Shown piece after piece: positions 33,819 to 46,212 of a DNA stretch of 64,000 nucleotides. The position numbers were made by a program, and so were the translations under genes. The notes below the pieces were generated by a model. It was not told the DNA's origin and ran no database searches. It worked only from the letters and a program-made list of their open reading frames with translations. Origin of the DNA: Littorina saxatilis (lineage: Eukaryota > Mollusca > Gastropoda > Littorinimorpha > Littorinidae); contig NC_090245.1 in NCBI RefSeq assembly GCF_037325665.1, forward strand, positions 109,704,458 to 109,768,457, written 5' to 3'. The stretch's first letter is position 1, and each line of letters begins with the position of its first letter.

Positions 33819-34098
33819 AAAATGAAGAATTACCAAAAGTCTCTTCTGACGTTTTTTTGAAACACTTTAAAGGTATGTTTTCAGCAGGTGAAGATGAGGT
33901 TGATAAAAATGAATCTAATCTAAATGAAATGGCACAAAATGATAACGCTGATTTAAATTGTATGATAACAGAAGAGGAAGTTTTAAAAGCAGTTAAAAAG
34001 CTAAAGAATAATAAAGCCTGTGAAAATGATCAAATTAGAAATGAGTTTTTGAAAGCTTCTGCTGGGAAGTTGATTAAAGTATATAGAAAGCTGTTTAA

Positions 34099-34820
34099 AG
34101 GCAGAGTAAGCCTCCCGTAAACCATCACAGATACGGTCAGGCTTTTACACACAGTACAAACACCCTTTTTTTTAAACACTCACCAATTGAGAACATCCTA
34201 GGTGCCCTCCGTAAAGAGCGAACAATTTTCAAAGAATTTATTTTTGCGTGGTTTATCTTACCCCTGAGCCATCGTGAACCCGTGTGATCCAGTTTTCCTT
34301 TTTCACAATGCAGTCGTCAGTTAGTCATGAATGCGACTCGATGTGAGCTTATCTACAATAGCACGTTTTTTATGCACGAAACAACGGCTGTGGTTCACAA
34401 GAACTCTAGCGATGGCTTTTGACTGTTGAGAGGAACGGCGATTTGCACTGATAAACCTTCGTCTGCTACGACCCTTGCGTGACCCTGCTTCCGGGCTTTT
34501 CTTTTTTTTAAACTTTCACAACTTCGAATTGTTTTGATCTTGTCTTGATGAAAAACGAATTCTTTTATGATTAAAGAATGTTTGTGTAACAAGCTGTCAA
34601 TTTATTATTTAGATTTTAAAAGTTAGGTCTAGCGCAAAAACGAGGCGCCGTTGTTGTTAACGAACAAGTCTACAAAAATAAATTCTTTGAAAATGTCTCA
34701 CGCTCGACAGAAAGCAGCCAGGATGTTCCCGTTCGGTGAGCGTTCAAATGGAAGTATGCTTATACTGTATTTAGACGCTCGGGGAGCTCTGTGATGGTTT
34801 ACGGGAGGCTTACTGTGCCT
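34099..34820. mobile_element. 722-bp TTAA-target MITE inside the LINE
   Basis: TIRs of about 32 bp begin AGGCA(G/C)AGTAAGCCTCCCG, and TTAA is duplicated at 34095-34098 and 34821-34824. Removing the element restores the LINE reading frame across KLF..NVILCSGHMPDEW. It is related to the ends of 4878-5523 and 58189-62080. Confidence 0.88.
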
Positions 34821-36923
34821 TTAATGTAATTCTTTGTTCTGGACACATGCCCGACGAATGGTCTGTTGGACTTTTACGCCCCATGTAAAGGGAGATGCTG
34901 AAGACCCAGCAAATTACAGAGGTATAACCCTGATGAGCTGCTTTGGAAAGTTATTTACCAGTGTTCTGAATAATAGGCTAACTAATTATTTTGATGAGTA
35001 TTCAGTCATTGGTGAAGAACAAGCCGGTTTTCGAGCAGGTCATTCAACCCTCGACCACATTTTTACTTTACATAGTATTATTGATTACTTTCTATCAAAG
35101 AGAAAAAGGTTATATTGTCTTTTTATTGATTATGAAAAAGCATTTGATTATGTGAAAAGAGCTTTTCTATGGAAGAAGATGTTTGACGCTGGAATAAATG
35201 GGCGAATGCTAAATATTATTCAAAATTTGTATAGTAAGGCCAAGTCATGTGTTTTGGTAGGTAACCAAAAGTCAGATTTCTTTCAATGTTTTACCGGTGT
35301 ACATCAAGGGGAAAACTTGTCACCTGCATTGTTTGCTGTGTATTTAAATGATTTACAAGCTTATATGTTTGATAAAACTGAACACCTCCCTACTATTGAA
35401 AGAGAGGTTGCTATGTTGGAGTTACAGCCGGATGATGCTGAGCTGATGTTTAAAATGTTTATTTTATTATATGCAGATGATACAACCATTTTAGCAGAAT
35501 CCCCAGAAGCATTACAAGACTCGCTAAATGTGTTGTCCGAATACTGCGATCTGTGGAGTTTGCAGGTGAACGCCAAAAAACCGAAAATAGTTGTTTTTTC
35601 AAGTGGTAAAATACGAAAATTGCCATTATTTAAATACAAAGATGAATTAGTTGAGGTCGTGTTTGGTTTTCAATATTTGGGTCTATTTTTTAATTATAAT
35701 AATAAGTTTAATAAATCACAAAAGTTGTTATATGATAAGGCCTCTCGAGTAATGTTTAGCTTGTTAAAGAAGTGTAGAAAATTGTCGTTGTCCATAGATA
35801 TTCAAATTGAATTGTTTGATAGAATAGTTGCACCGATTATGTTATATGGCTGTGAAGTATGGGGACCAAATTTGGTAAATTTAGCAACAAAATTACAGCT
35901 ACGTTTTTATAAGATTATTTTGAAATTGAGAAAGTCGACCCCAACGTGTATGGTATTAGGCGAATTAGGCAAATTTCCACTGGATGTCCTCGTAAAAAAT
36001 AGAATATTTAGTTTTTGGTTTAAATTGGTGGATTGTAATAATAGTAATAAGTTTTCAAATGTATTGTAACGTTTTCTGCATCGCCTCTATGTAAATAACA
36101 TATATGAAGCACCCTATTTAAAACATGTTGAAACAACTTTAAATGCTCTTGGTCTTAGTGGTTTTTGGCATGACCAGTTTAATTTACGATGTTCCGAACA
36201 ATGGTTTAAATTGAAAACGTTGCAATGCCTAAAAGATCAATATATACAATCGTGGTTTTCAGAATTAAATGAAAAAGAAACTTGTTTGAATTATAGATTG
36301 TTTAAAGATACATTTATATTTGAAAATTATTTGAACATTTTACCCAATAACCTAGCACTCTCTTTTTTACGTTTTAGAACATTAAATCATAAATTGCCAA
36401 TACAGAAAGGCCGAATGTTAAATATACCACATAACGAAAGAATATGTGTTAAATGCCAGTCAGGAGAACTCGGAGATGAATTTCATTATATATTTCAGTG
36501 TCATTTTTTTGAAAATGTGAGGAAAAGGTTGTTACCATTGTATTTTCGTAGAAATTCAAATGCAGTCAAATTAAAAAAAATATTTGAATTAACAAAGAAA
36601 CGAAAGTTATTGCATTTAATATATTCTATTAAGACTATTTTGAAAGAGTTCTGATTATTTGATCACGTTTTTTTTCTTTTTTTCTTCTTATTAAAACAAA
36701 AACAAACACAGAAACATATACTTTCCTGTAAAAAAAAAAATGTATGATTACAATTATTTTGTTATGAATTAAGCTTGATTTATTCTCGGTTAATTAGAAG
36801 TGTTGTGTCTCATTATTACATATATCTTTTTTGTCGTGTTTATTGCAATTTTTATTTATTCTATTCATGTAACCCTAGGTTTTTTTTAAAAATAAATATT
36901 GACTTGACTTGACTTGACTTGAC

Positions 36924-37485
36924 TAAATGTAAAAATCGAACTATGATCCGAAACAGTCTGTTGTCCGTAAGCATTCCGTGGTTCTCCGTGCGTACTTGCT
37001 GATTGGGAGGGTAGGTTGTTTTCTCCACCAAAACGGAGTCGTTAATGGGGAGATCTAGGCCTACATATATTTTTGTGTTCCTTCGAGAGATGAAACATCT
37101 GTGAATGTGAAAATGTGAATATCTCAGAGGTGCACTCTTTCTAAAGCAAAAAGGTTATTTTGGATAAAGTTTACAGGATTTTCTCTTTTGGATTTCTGAC
37201 TACCCGACGACCAAGATATCGATGCACCAACAGTTTTATGTCTCGACTCTCGATAACAATCGTTTTTGTGAATAGTCTAGCAGTCACAACGGCGCGCTTG
37301 CCCGTAACCAGACCCGTGTGTGTTTGGACTCAAATTGGATCCCGGATTATTGACAAGGATTTGCTTGCAAAGAGAGTGGTTTCCCTTTAGCCTGCTCCAT
37401 GCCACACACACACACACACACACATACACACATACACAAACACACACACAAACACACACACACACACATACACAAACACACGGCA

Positions 37486-37527
<42 letters not shown>

Positions 37528-37560
37528 ACGTGGCACAGAATGAATACTGACTCATGCACG
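36924..37560. other. intergenic, with CA/CATA microsatellites
   Basis: No gene seen. The CA-rich tract at 37404-37525 gives long Cys/Val or Thr/His frames by composition only. The sequence from about 37526 matches the 3' end region of lectin B (57345 onward). Confidence 0.7.
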
Positions 37561-38071
37561 ACTCCGGCAACTGTGTCAGATTTTATTCGTCAAAGTGAAA
37601 ATTAAAATTCATCATTAAAATGCAAAAGTAGCATGAGAGTTAAGAGTGCAAACAGAAAGCAGCCTGGCTGTTGAGTGTTGCTATGTGTACAAGCAGAAGG
37701 GCGACCTCGCCGCGCGAAAGCAGGGACAGAGACGTGATCCAGGTAGGTGCACCCGATCGCTTGCACGAGAAGAAATGACCTCTAACCTGCAGTCACAAGT
37801 AATGGCAAATGTCGGACGCCGATTACACAGGCCACGTCACGTCTTGATCCTCTCTTCCAAAGTGAAACCTCTGACGTCAAACACGAAACAAAGTTCAAGA
37901 AGACGTCATACTGCGAATAGTGGCGTCACGAAAACATCTGCGTTATGTCTCTCATGAACTGAAAAAGTATTTCGAGAACGAAGTTTGTCTTGGTGACTGC
38001 GTAATATCACCAAGGGAAAGTTACTCGTAAGGTCACCGCTAGGCTGTGCATGTATCATATCGAATATATCT
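37560..38071 (-). other. lectin A 3'UTR
   Basis: About 510 bp between the stop and the AATAAA at 37582-37587. It matches 57380-58188 of copy B except for a triplicated 41-bp unit and a SINE-like insertion there. Confidence 0.6.
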
Positions 38072-38685
38072 TTAACATCCAGCGACAAGGTTAACGTAGG
38101 TGAGTGTGGGGTCCGAGCTGACACTCAAGAAGCGAGCAGGCGTCAGGTCAAGGCGTGGAGTGCCCGTCAAAGGCACGCTCCACGTGCTCTGCTCCACGTC
38201 ATTGCGCAGCAGCTCAATCAGCAACGCGTCGCCCGTGACGTCATAGTGCAGCATCACGTGAAAGACGTCATCTTGCTGCAGCAGCATGGGAGGGGAGGTA
38301 CCCAGGTAATAAGGTTGTTGGGGGAACCAACCGCCGACACTCGTGGTGACGAGGAGCGTTTCTGTGTAAGGCCACCAGTCGTGTCTGTGTGCACAGAAAC
38401 AGTGGAAACTGATCAGGAATTTTCGAATACTTTTTTAGTGCAATTCTTTTCTCGTTGTAAATGCAGGGCCGGACCAAGTTCGTTTGAGGGGGGGGGGGGG
38501 GGCGGTTCCAACTGAAGGCAGGGGTCCAAAGTCCACATTTTTTTTTTCTCTGAGAGGTACATTGGATGGCCAGGGCGGGGGGGGGGGGGGGGGTCCGGAA
38601 CCCCAAGAACCCCCCCCCCCCCCCCCAGATCCGGCCCTGTAAATGTGATGTATTTTCAGTTGGAAACCTCCTATACCACTGCCAG

Positions 38686-38770
<85 letters not shown>

Positions 38771-41287
38771 AGTCAAGTTTTGAATTCATGTTTTTCGGGT
38801 ACACACACAGTCTGACAGACATACATACACACACGCACGCGCACACACACAAACTTACAGACAAACACATTACACAAATATTACATTAGATTGCCGAAGA
38901 GTGTCGTGATTTGTTGGACTGACCTGAAATCTATGTGCACCACTGAGTCCTGTTTGTTGGCCGTGAGCAGGTCTAGGTACATTCTCTGGGTGCCGGCAAA
39001 CACCCCTTTGAGACAGGCCTTCCACCCGTCCCAGGGGAGCCAGGGCAGGGGCACCTGGAGGGGTGTGGTTGGGTGGCGGTACACGGCCTGCATGCATTCC
39101 CCGGGGACAGCCGTCCAGCGACCGTTGACCTGTGCCAGGGGTACACGGTTAGACCTTGATTCTTCAAACTGTTGCCGCTATTTTCAAAAGGCGTAAAAGG
39201 TAAAGGTACTTCCATTTAAAACATGTTTGTTCGGAGGGGATGTTAGAGATCTCAACTTCTCCATGGCCAGCTTTATGAGGGCGGTGTCCATCTCCTCTCC
39301 CTCGCTGCCTTAGCCTTCCTGGCCCTCAACAGGTACCCATGTCCTGCCTGCTGGCTGGACTGGAGAGCGCTCGGACAAATCGGGTACAAGAAATAGATTC
39401 GCCCTGCGTGGGATTCGAACTATGACAGCTAGCGTGAAAGGCAAGCGCTCTAACCACTGTGCCACACAGGCTCTCTAACAAAACAAAAAAAAGAGAAGCG
39501 TTTTTGGTTTCCCGAACTGACCACATCCCGACCCTAGAACTTTCTTAACACCCTTTAGAAAGAAAAGGAAGAAGAAGAAGAAGTGGCGTAAAGCCATGTC
39601 AAAACGTTTAGTCAATCTGAACATCAAACAATGCCTGAACTAAAAAGTCTCCCCCGAGACAAAGTCCTGGCTGGGCTGATCGAGACCAGTCGACCCTGGC
39701 CGCGCTGTCTCGGTATCAGGCACCTCATTAGCATTCAGGGAGACCCCTAAACATTTTTTTTAAATGCTGATCATATTTCTCGAACATTAACGTCAGCTTA
39801 CACTTGATTATATCACCAAGGTCAATTGGTCTAACTTTTGTGGTCTTTCAAAAACCAAATATCCAAATTCGGTGATGGACTCAAAAGTAAGAGGTTCGAA
39901 ATTGAGTAGCACCCTCTTTCACCCGATTTAAACCTTCAAGAATTTTACCGATCGGATTATCTGAAGGTTCAAGTATACACAAACATACCTGAAAAAATCC
40001 ATTTCAGCCAACCTGGAGGGCTTACATTGGGCAAGAGTGGCTACCGCTCAATGTCATACCTTCTACTGTCGACTCGATCTCTGAATTTGAATATTGTTTT
40101 CCAAAGAGCACACACTTCAGGCCAACTGACCCACAAACGTGAAACTTTGTGATGTGATCATGCACAAGCTGAAGTTAATATTATAGGCTTACATTAAAGA
40201 TGAAGTATTCGTTGAACAGATGCAGATCGACGTTATTACTATTTTTATGGGTGGCATTTTAGGGGGTCACCATGTAAAACGGATTTTCCTTGTCATTCGA
40301 ATTTAAAAATAACATATCCAATTCTTTTAAAAAGAAGAAAAAAGTATCCAATGGAATGTGTGTTATGTTATAGCAATTTAGATTTCAAGCAAACTTTCAA
40401 TTGACACATTTATCAAACATTTTGTTAAGCTATCAAACTCAATTAAAAACCCTTTGTCTGGGCCGAGTCAAATAGTGTTCAATAATTCACGCAATTTGAT
40501 TAAAAAAACCAAGTCGCGTAAGGCGAAATTACTACATTTAGTCAAGCTGTGGAACTCACAGAATTAAACTGAACGCACTGTATTTTATTCACAATGACTG
40601 TAGTCCGCCGCTAGTGCAAAAGGCAGTGAAAGTGACGAGCCTTTTTAGCGCGGTAGCGGTTGCGCTGTGCTGCATAGCACGCTTTACTGTACCTCTCTTC
40701 GTTTTAACTTTCTGAGCGTGTTTTTAATCCAAACATAGCATATCTATATGTTTTTGGAATCAGGAACCGACAAGGAATAAGATGAAATTGTTTTTAAAAC
40801 GATTTCGGAAATTTAATTTTAATCATCATTTTTATATTTTTAATTTTCAGAGCTTGTTTTTAATCCGAATATAACATATGTATATGTTTTTGGAATCAGA
40901 ACATGATGAAAAATAAAGTAAAAGTAATTTTGGATCGTTTTATAAATAAATAATTTTATTTACAATTTTCAGATTTTTAATGACCAAAGTCATTAATTAA
41001 TTTTTAAGCCTCCATGCTGAAATGCAATACCGAAGTCCGGCATTTGTCGAAGATTGCTTATCCAAAAGTTCAATCAATTTGAATGAAAAATGAAGGTGTG
41101 ACAGTGCCGCCTCAACTTTTACAAAAATCCGGATATGACGTCATAAAAGACATTTATCGAAAAAATGAAAGAAAACGTCTGAGGATATCATACCCAGGAA
41201 CGCTCATGTAAAATTTCATAAAGATCGGTCCAGTAGTTTACTCTGAATCGCTCTACACACACACACGCACACACGCACACACACACA

Positions 41288-41357
<70 letters not shown>

Positions 41358-44300
41358 CTCTCTCTCACACACACACACACACAGGACACGTGACCAGTAA
41401 CAAAAGTACCTGACACTCGATCTCCATGGAAACGTTGCGGGGGATTTCCACAAAGTCAGACGCACAATGCAGGGCAGCAAGCGCGCCTTGTATCCTGGAA
41501 GAGACTGCAAAGTTAGCATCAGGAATAGGGTTTGGGTCGCCACAGTGTGCCGGAAGTGACGCACAACGTGATGCCCTGTTGGACTCCGGGACACAGACTT
41601 CTGCTGGAGCGCAAGGTCTGGACATGCTGCAGACGTTGATGTTGTTGTTGTTGTTGTTGTTGTTGTTGGCGGTGGATGAAGGAGACTGAACTATGTGTTC
41701 CGACCACTCCGGAGGATTGTGATCAACGGTGGGCGCATCTGAAGAATAAGACACACAAAAGTACTGAACTGTCAAATTGTCGGTGGGAGGGTGCACATAA
41801 TAGCTGGGCAATACAAAATAAATAAACAAAATGACGTACAAACAATCACTGGAACAAAAACAAAAGAAATAAACAAAATGACTGAAACAAAGTCACTTGT
41901 CATGTTGTTCACGAGTTTTCATTCACAAGCACCTGGGAAATAAATCTCATGTTCCCCGGTTACCATAGTTGCAGGAAGCAGGTTATACATGGATAATCAA
42001 AAGCAAACCCAATAGAAACGCTCGGGGATTCTTCGGCTCTTTTCATTGGTGTTTCCCCAGACCAAAACAGACGACACGACACTGCTTTGCAAAGTTCCAA
42101 AAACGAACTGGCAAACTGGCAAAAGTAAACAAAAAACAAAACTACTTCATGAAAGGTCATACATTCATCAAAAACAATAAAACCTAGCGATATGTTTTGT
42201 CTTCTTTCAGAGTCATGGAGTGCGTGTATCTGTGTTTCGATACACAGACGTTCGGAGAAACACGAACGTCAAGTTCAAGTAAAACGACACCTGACACACA
42301 CATTTTGACCCGTGCACAAGACGTTGTATCGATAAACGAAGCACAAATAAGAAACAATAATAAAAGCAAAGAAAATAGCAACAAGATATGCAAACATCTA
42401 ACAAAGCCGAGCAAGCAGAATGACAGGTCTCAATGAAAAACAAAGAGGTACCGAGTCGGAAACAAGATCGCGATTCTTTCCTTCGCTGCACAACGCAAAT
42501 CTTTTGTGACCTTTGACCAAACGTAGCTTCCACATTCGATCACTCAGCTTAATATTTACAACAGAAAGCCGAGGGGGTGGAATACCGAGATGAACCTACA
42601 GAACTGTGCATCCTCAAACCTGACATATTCATCCCAACATTTAATGAACTCAAAAACACAGAAAGTTGCTTTCACACGCCATCTTTGATTGCCAGTGGTT
42701 ATTTATTTTATTTATTTATTTACGAGGATTTATATCGCGCGCGTATCTCACCACACAAGGCGACTCAAGGCGCATGTTACCTATTAATGCCGTGTGAGAT
42801 GGAATTTTTTACACAATATATCACGCATTCACATTGGCCAGTAGATCGACTGCCTTTAGGCGCTGCATCCACCTTTCACGGCCTATTATTCCAGGTCACA
42901 CGGGTTATCAAACCGGGGACTCGTGTGGTTATCAGCACGGAACCCGTGTTTCAAAGCATGGCTCCCTGGGTTGATTGTGCACTTATTTTCTCACTACCAA
43001 AATGATGACAAAAACGATGTTTGATGGTTTGTTGACAGACCAGCTTTTTTGTCGGTCCTCGGGGGGCATATCGACTTTTGTTTCATATTTATTGACCGCG
43101 GCCTTCGGGGGGCATATCGACTTTGGTCAATAAATATGAAACAAAAGACGATATGCTCCCCCTCGGACCGACAAAAAAGCTGGTCACAAAGAAAAAAGGA
43201 AAACAAGTCGCGTAAGGCGAAATTACCACATTTAGTCAAGCTGTGGAACTCACAGAATGAAACTGAACGCAATGCATTTTTTCACAATGATCGTAGTCCG
43301 CCGCTCGTGCAAAACGCAGTGAAACTGACGAGCCTGTTTAGCGCGGTAGTGGTTTCGCTGTCCTGCATAGCACGCTTTTCTGTACCTCTCTTCGTTTTAC
43401 CTTTCTGAGCGTGTTTTTAATCCAAACATATCATATCTATATGTTTTTGGAATTAGGAACCGACACGGAATAAGATGAAATTGTTTTTAAATCGATTACG
43501 GAAATTTAATTTTGATCATAATTTTTATATGTTTAATTTTCTGAGCTTGTTTTTAATCCGAATATAACATATTTATATGTTTTTGGCATCAGAACATGAT
43601 GAAGAATAAAATAAAAGTAATTTTGGATCGTTTTATAAAAAAATAATTTTAATTACAATTTTCAGATTTTTAATGACCAAAGTCATAAATTAATTTTTAA
43701 ACCTCCATGCTGAAATGCAATACCGAAGTCCGGCCTTCGTCGAAGATTGCTTGGCCAAAATTTCAATCAATTTGATTGAAAAATGAAGGTGTGACAGTGC
43801 CGCCTCAACTTTTACCAGAGACATACATTGAAGAGATGCGAAGCGAGGCCGCTCGCGTGAACTCTTGGGGCACCGCGCTCGGTCAGCGTGATCTCGCGCG
43901 ATTGTCAGCCATCATCCCGTACTATGTTGTTCGCTTGCTCTCTGACACCGATTTGAAGTGCTTTTCTGTCATATTTCTTTGGATATATCCAGCTTCAGAC
44001 GAGAGATATCAGTGATAAGTAAACTTGATTCATAATATTCTGTAGCTTCGAATTCAATAGTGTGCACACGAACGCATTTGAGAGGATTGGGTTCCCGAAG
44101 TGAGTCAAAAACACGGTTCCCTCGGTTCTTGCGGCCATTGTTCTAAGTCCTTGCCTTACATTGTGCGTGGAGGCAATGTTTGGGAGCTAATATTTTCTTT
44201 TGTGCGCAACGTTACTTTCCCTTAACTGGCAAATGCATTACTGGTGTATACATTAATCTGTTTGTATAATTTTTGACGCGCTGTAATTAAATTTGATGCT

Positions 44301-46180
44301 TTTCAATCAATCAATCAATATGAAGCTTATATAGCGCGTATTCCGTGGGTACAGTTCTAAGCGCTTGTCGAAGAGTTGTCAACACAGGACTAACAAAGAA
44401 ACTAACATCTACAGACGGACACGAACCCTATCACACACTAGCAAACCCTGATAAACATACAACAAACAACTGTTTAACAACAATGTACACATCAATAGCT
44501 AGGTCCAAACAAAATAATATTAAACACAAAGAAAACACCTCTCACAGAGCACAGCACAAGAATGTCTTTTGGGGCACAACACATCACGTCGAACATGAAA
44601 GTCGCAGCCAGCTACGGGAAGAACTGAGTCTTCATCCTACTCTTGAACGCGTCAAGAGAGGGGCTCTGGCGAAGCTCAAGCGGCAGGGAGTTCCAGACGG
44701 AGGGGCCCGCGGAGGGGAATGCACGCTGACCAGCAGATGCGAGTTTCGAGCGAGGGATGTGAAGGCGGAGTGGGTCAGCAGCAGAACGAAGGGGACGGTC
44801 GGAGGGCTGGGTGTACATGTCCAGGGAGGATTGAAGGTACTTTTAAGTCTCACTCAAGTGGTTCTCGCACTTACACTGGCGTGTGGATAAAAAGTTTTTG
44901 AGGAGAAATGAGCGAAATTGCTTACTTTAGGATTCATCTTCTAATCACCAAATGATGCAATCATCTTCTTCATGTGGTTTTCTGTTTCTCTTGAGTGCAA
45001 ATAATTAACAGTTTGCATGTTTTATTATCTATGATTTTCTATGAAACAGTTATAATTCTTTAAAAACACAACAATTGCAAGCTTGGCGCCAGTGGGAGGA
45101 TTACTTGCCCCTGCCGTAGGCGAAGATAACGCGAGCGGGAAGACAGCGCTTCGCATCTCTTCTATCTATGTCTCTGCTTTTACAAAAAGCCGGATATGAC
45201 GTCATAAAAGACATTTATCGAAAAAATGAAAAAAGCGTCTGGGGATATCATACCCGGGAACTCTCATGTAAAATTTCATAAAGATCAGTCCAGTAGTTTA
45301 CTCTGAATCGCTCTACACACACACACGCACAGACAGACACACACACACACATACACCACGACCCTCGTCTCGATTCCCCCCTCTATGTTAAACCATTTAG
45401 TCAAAACTTGACTAAATGTAAACAAGTCGCGTAAGGCGAAAATACAACATTTAGTCAAGTAGCTGTCGAACTCACAGAATGAAACTGAACGCAATGCCAT
45501 TTTTCAGCAAGACCGTATACTCGTAGCATCGTCAGTCCACCGCTCATGGCAAAGGCAGTGACATTGACAAGAAGAGCGGGGTAGTAGTTGCGCTAAGAAG
45601 GATAGCACGCTTTTCTGTACCTCTCTTTGTTTTAACTTTCTGAGCGTGTTTTTAATCCAAACATATCATATCTATATGTTTTTGGAATCAGGAACCGACA
45701 ATGAATAAGATAAAAGTGTTTTTAAATTGATTTGGACAATTTAATTTTGATAATAATTTTTATATATTTAATTTTCAGAGCTTGTTTTTAATCCGAATAT
45801 AACATATTTATATGTTTTTGGAATCAGCAAATGATGGAGAATAAGATAAACGTAAATTTGGATCGTTTTATAAATTTTTATTTTTTTTTACAATTTTCAG
45901 ATTTTTAATGACCAAAGTCATTAATTAATTTTTAAGCCACCAAGCTGAAATGCAATACCGAAGTCCGGGCTTCGTCGAAGATTACTTGACCAAAATTTCA
46001 ACCAATTTGGTTGAAAAATGAGGGCGTGACAGTTCCGCCTCAACTTTCACGAAAAGCCGGATATGACGTCATAAAAGACATTTATAAAAAAAATGAAAAA
46101 CATGTTCGGGGATTTCATACCCAGGAACTCTCATGTCAAATTTCATAAAGATCGGTCCAGTAGTTTAGTCTGAATCGCTC

Positions 46181-46212
<32 letters not shown>

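Larger units (their letters stand above)
32871..36923 (+). mobile_element. non-LTR retrotransposon (LINE), 5'-truncated, carrying two insertions
   Basis: Reverse-transcriptase ORF in pieces 32871-32964, 33819-34098 and 34821-36655. Motifs in order are NYRGITL..FGKL, AGFRAGHSTLDHIF, LFIDYEKAFD, GVHQGENLSP, LLYADDTTIL (active-site YADD), and a C-terminal C-x2-C..H-x4-C (CVKCQSGELGDEFHYIFQC). A single in-frame TAA at 36067-36069 splits the ORF. The 3' end is a (TTGAC)n tail at 36899-36923. A family A copy (32965-33818) and a TTAA element (34099-34820) are inserted in it. The clade is not assigned with confidence. Confidence 0.9.
43202..45419 (+). repeat. family A repeat split by a hAT-like element
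   Basis: Family A pieces 43202-43815 and 45177-45419 are contiguous once 43816-45176 is removed. Confidence 0.88.

Noticed and set aside
38370-38378. Acceptor TTACACAG for lectin A exon 4
   Set aside because: Wrong phase; CACACAG at 38385-38391 keeps the frame in both lectin copies.
41216-41594. Cys/Val-rich frames
   Set aside because: CA/GT microsatellite; the same holds for 37277-37605, 57084-57387, 26442-26725 and 38435-38776.
44345-44890. 181-residue plus-strand frame
   Set aside because: Antisense shadow of a LINE ORF2 end on the minus strand.
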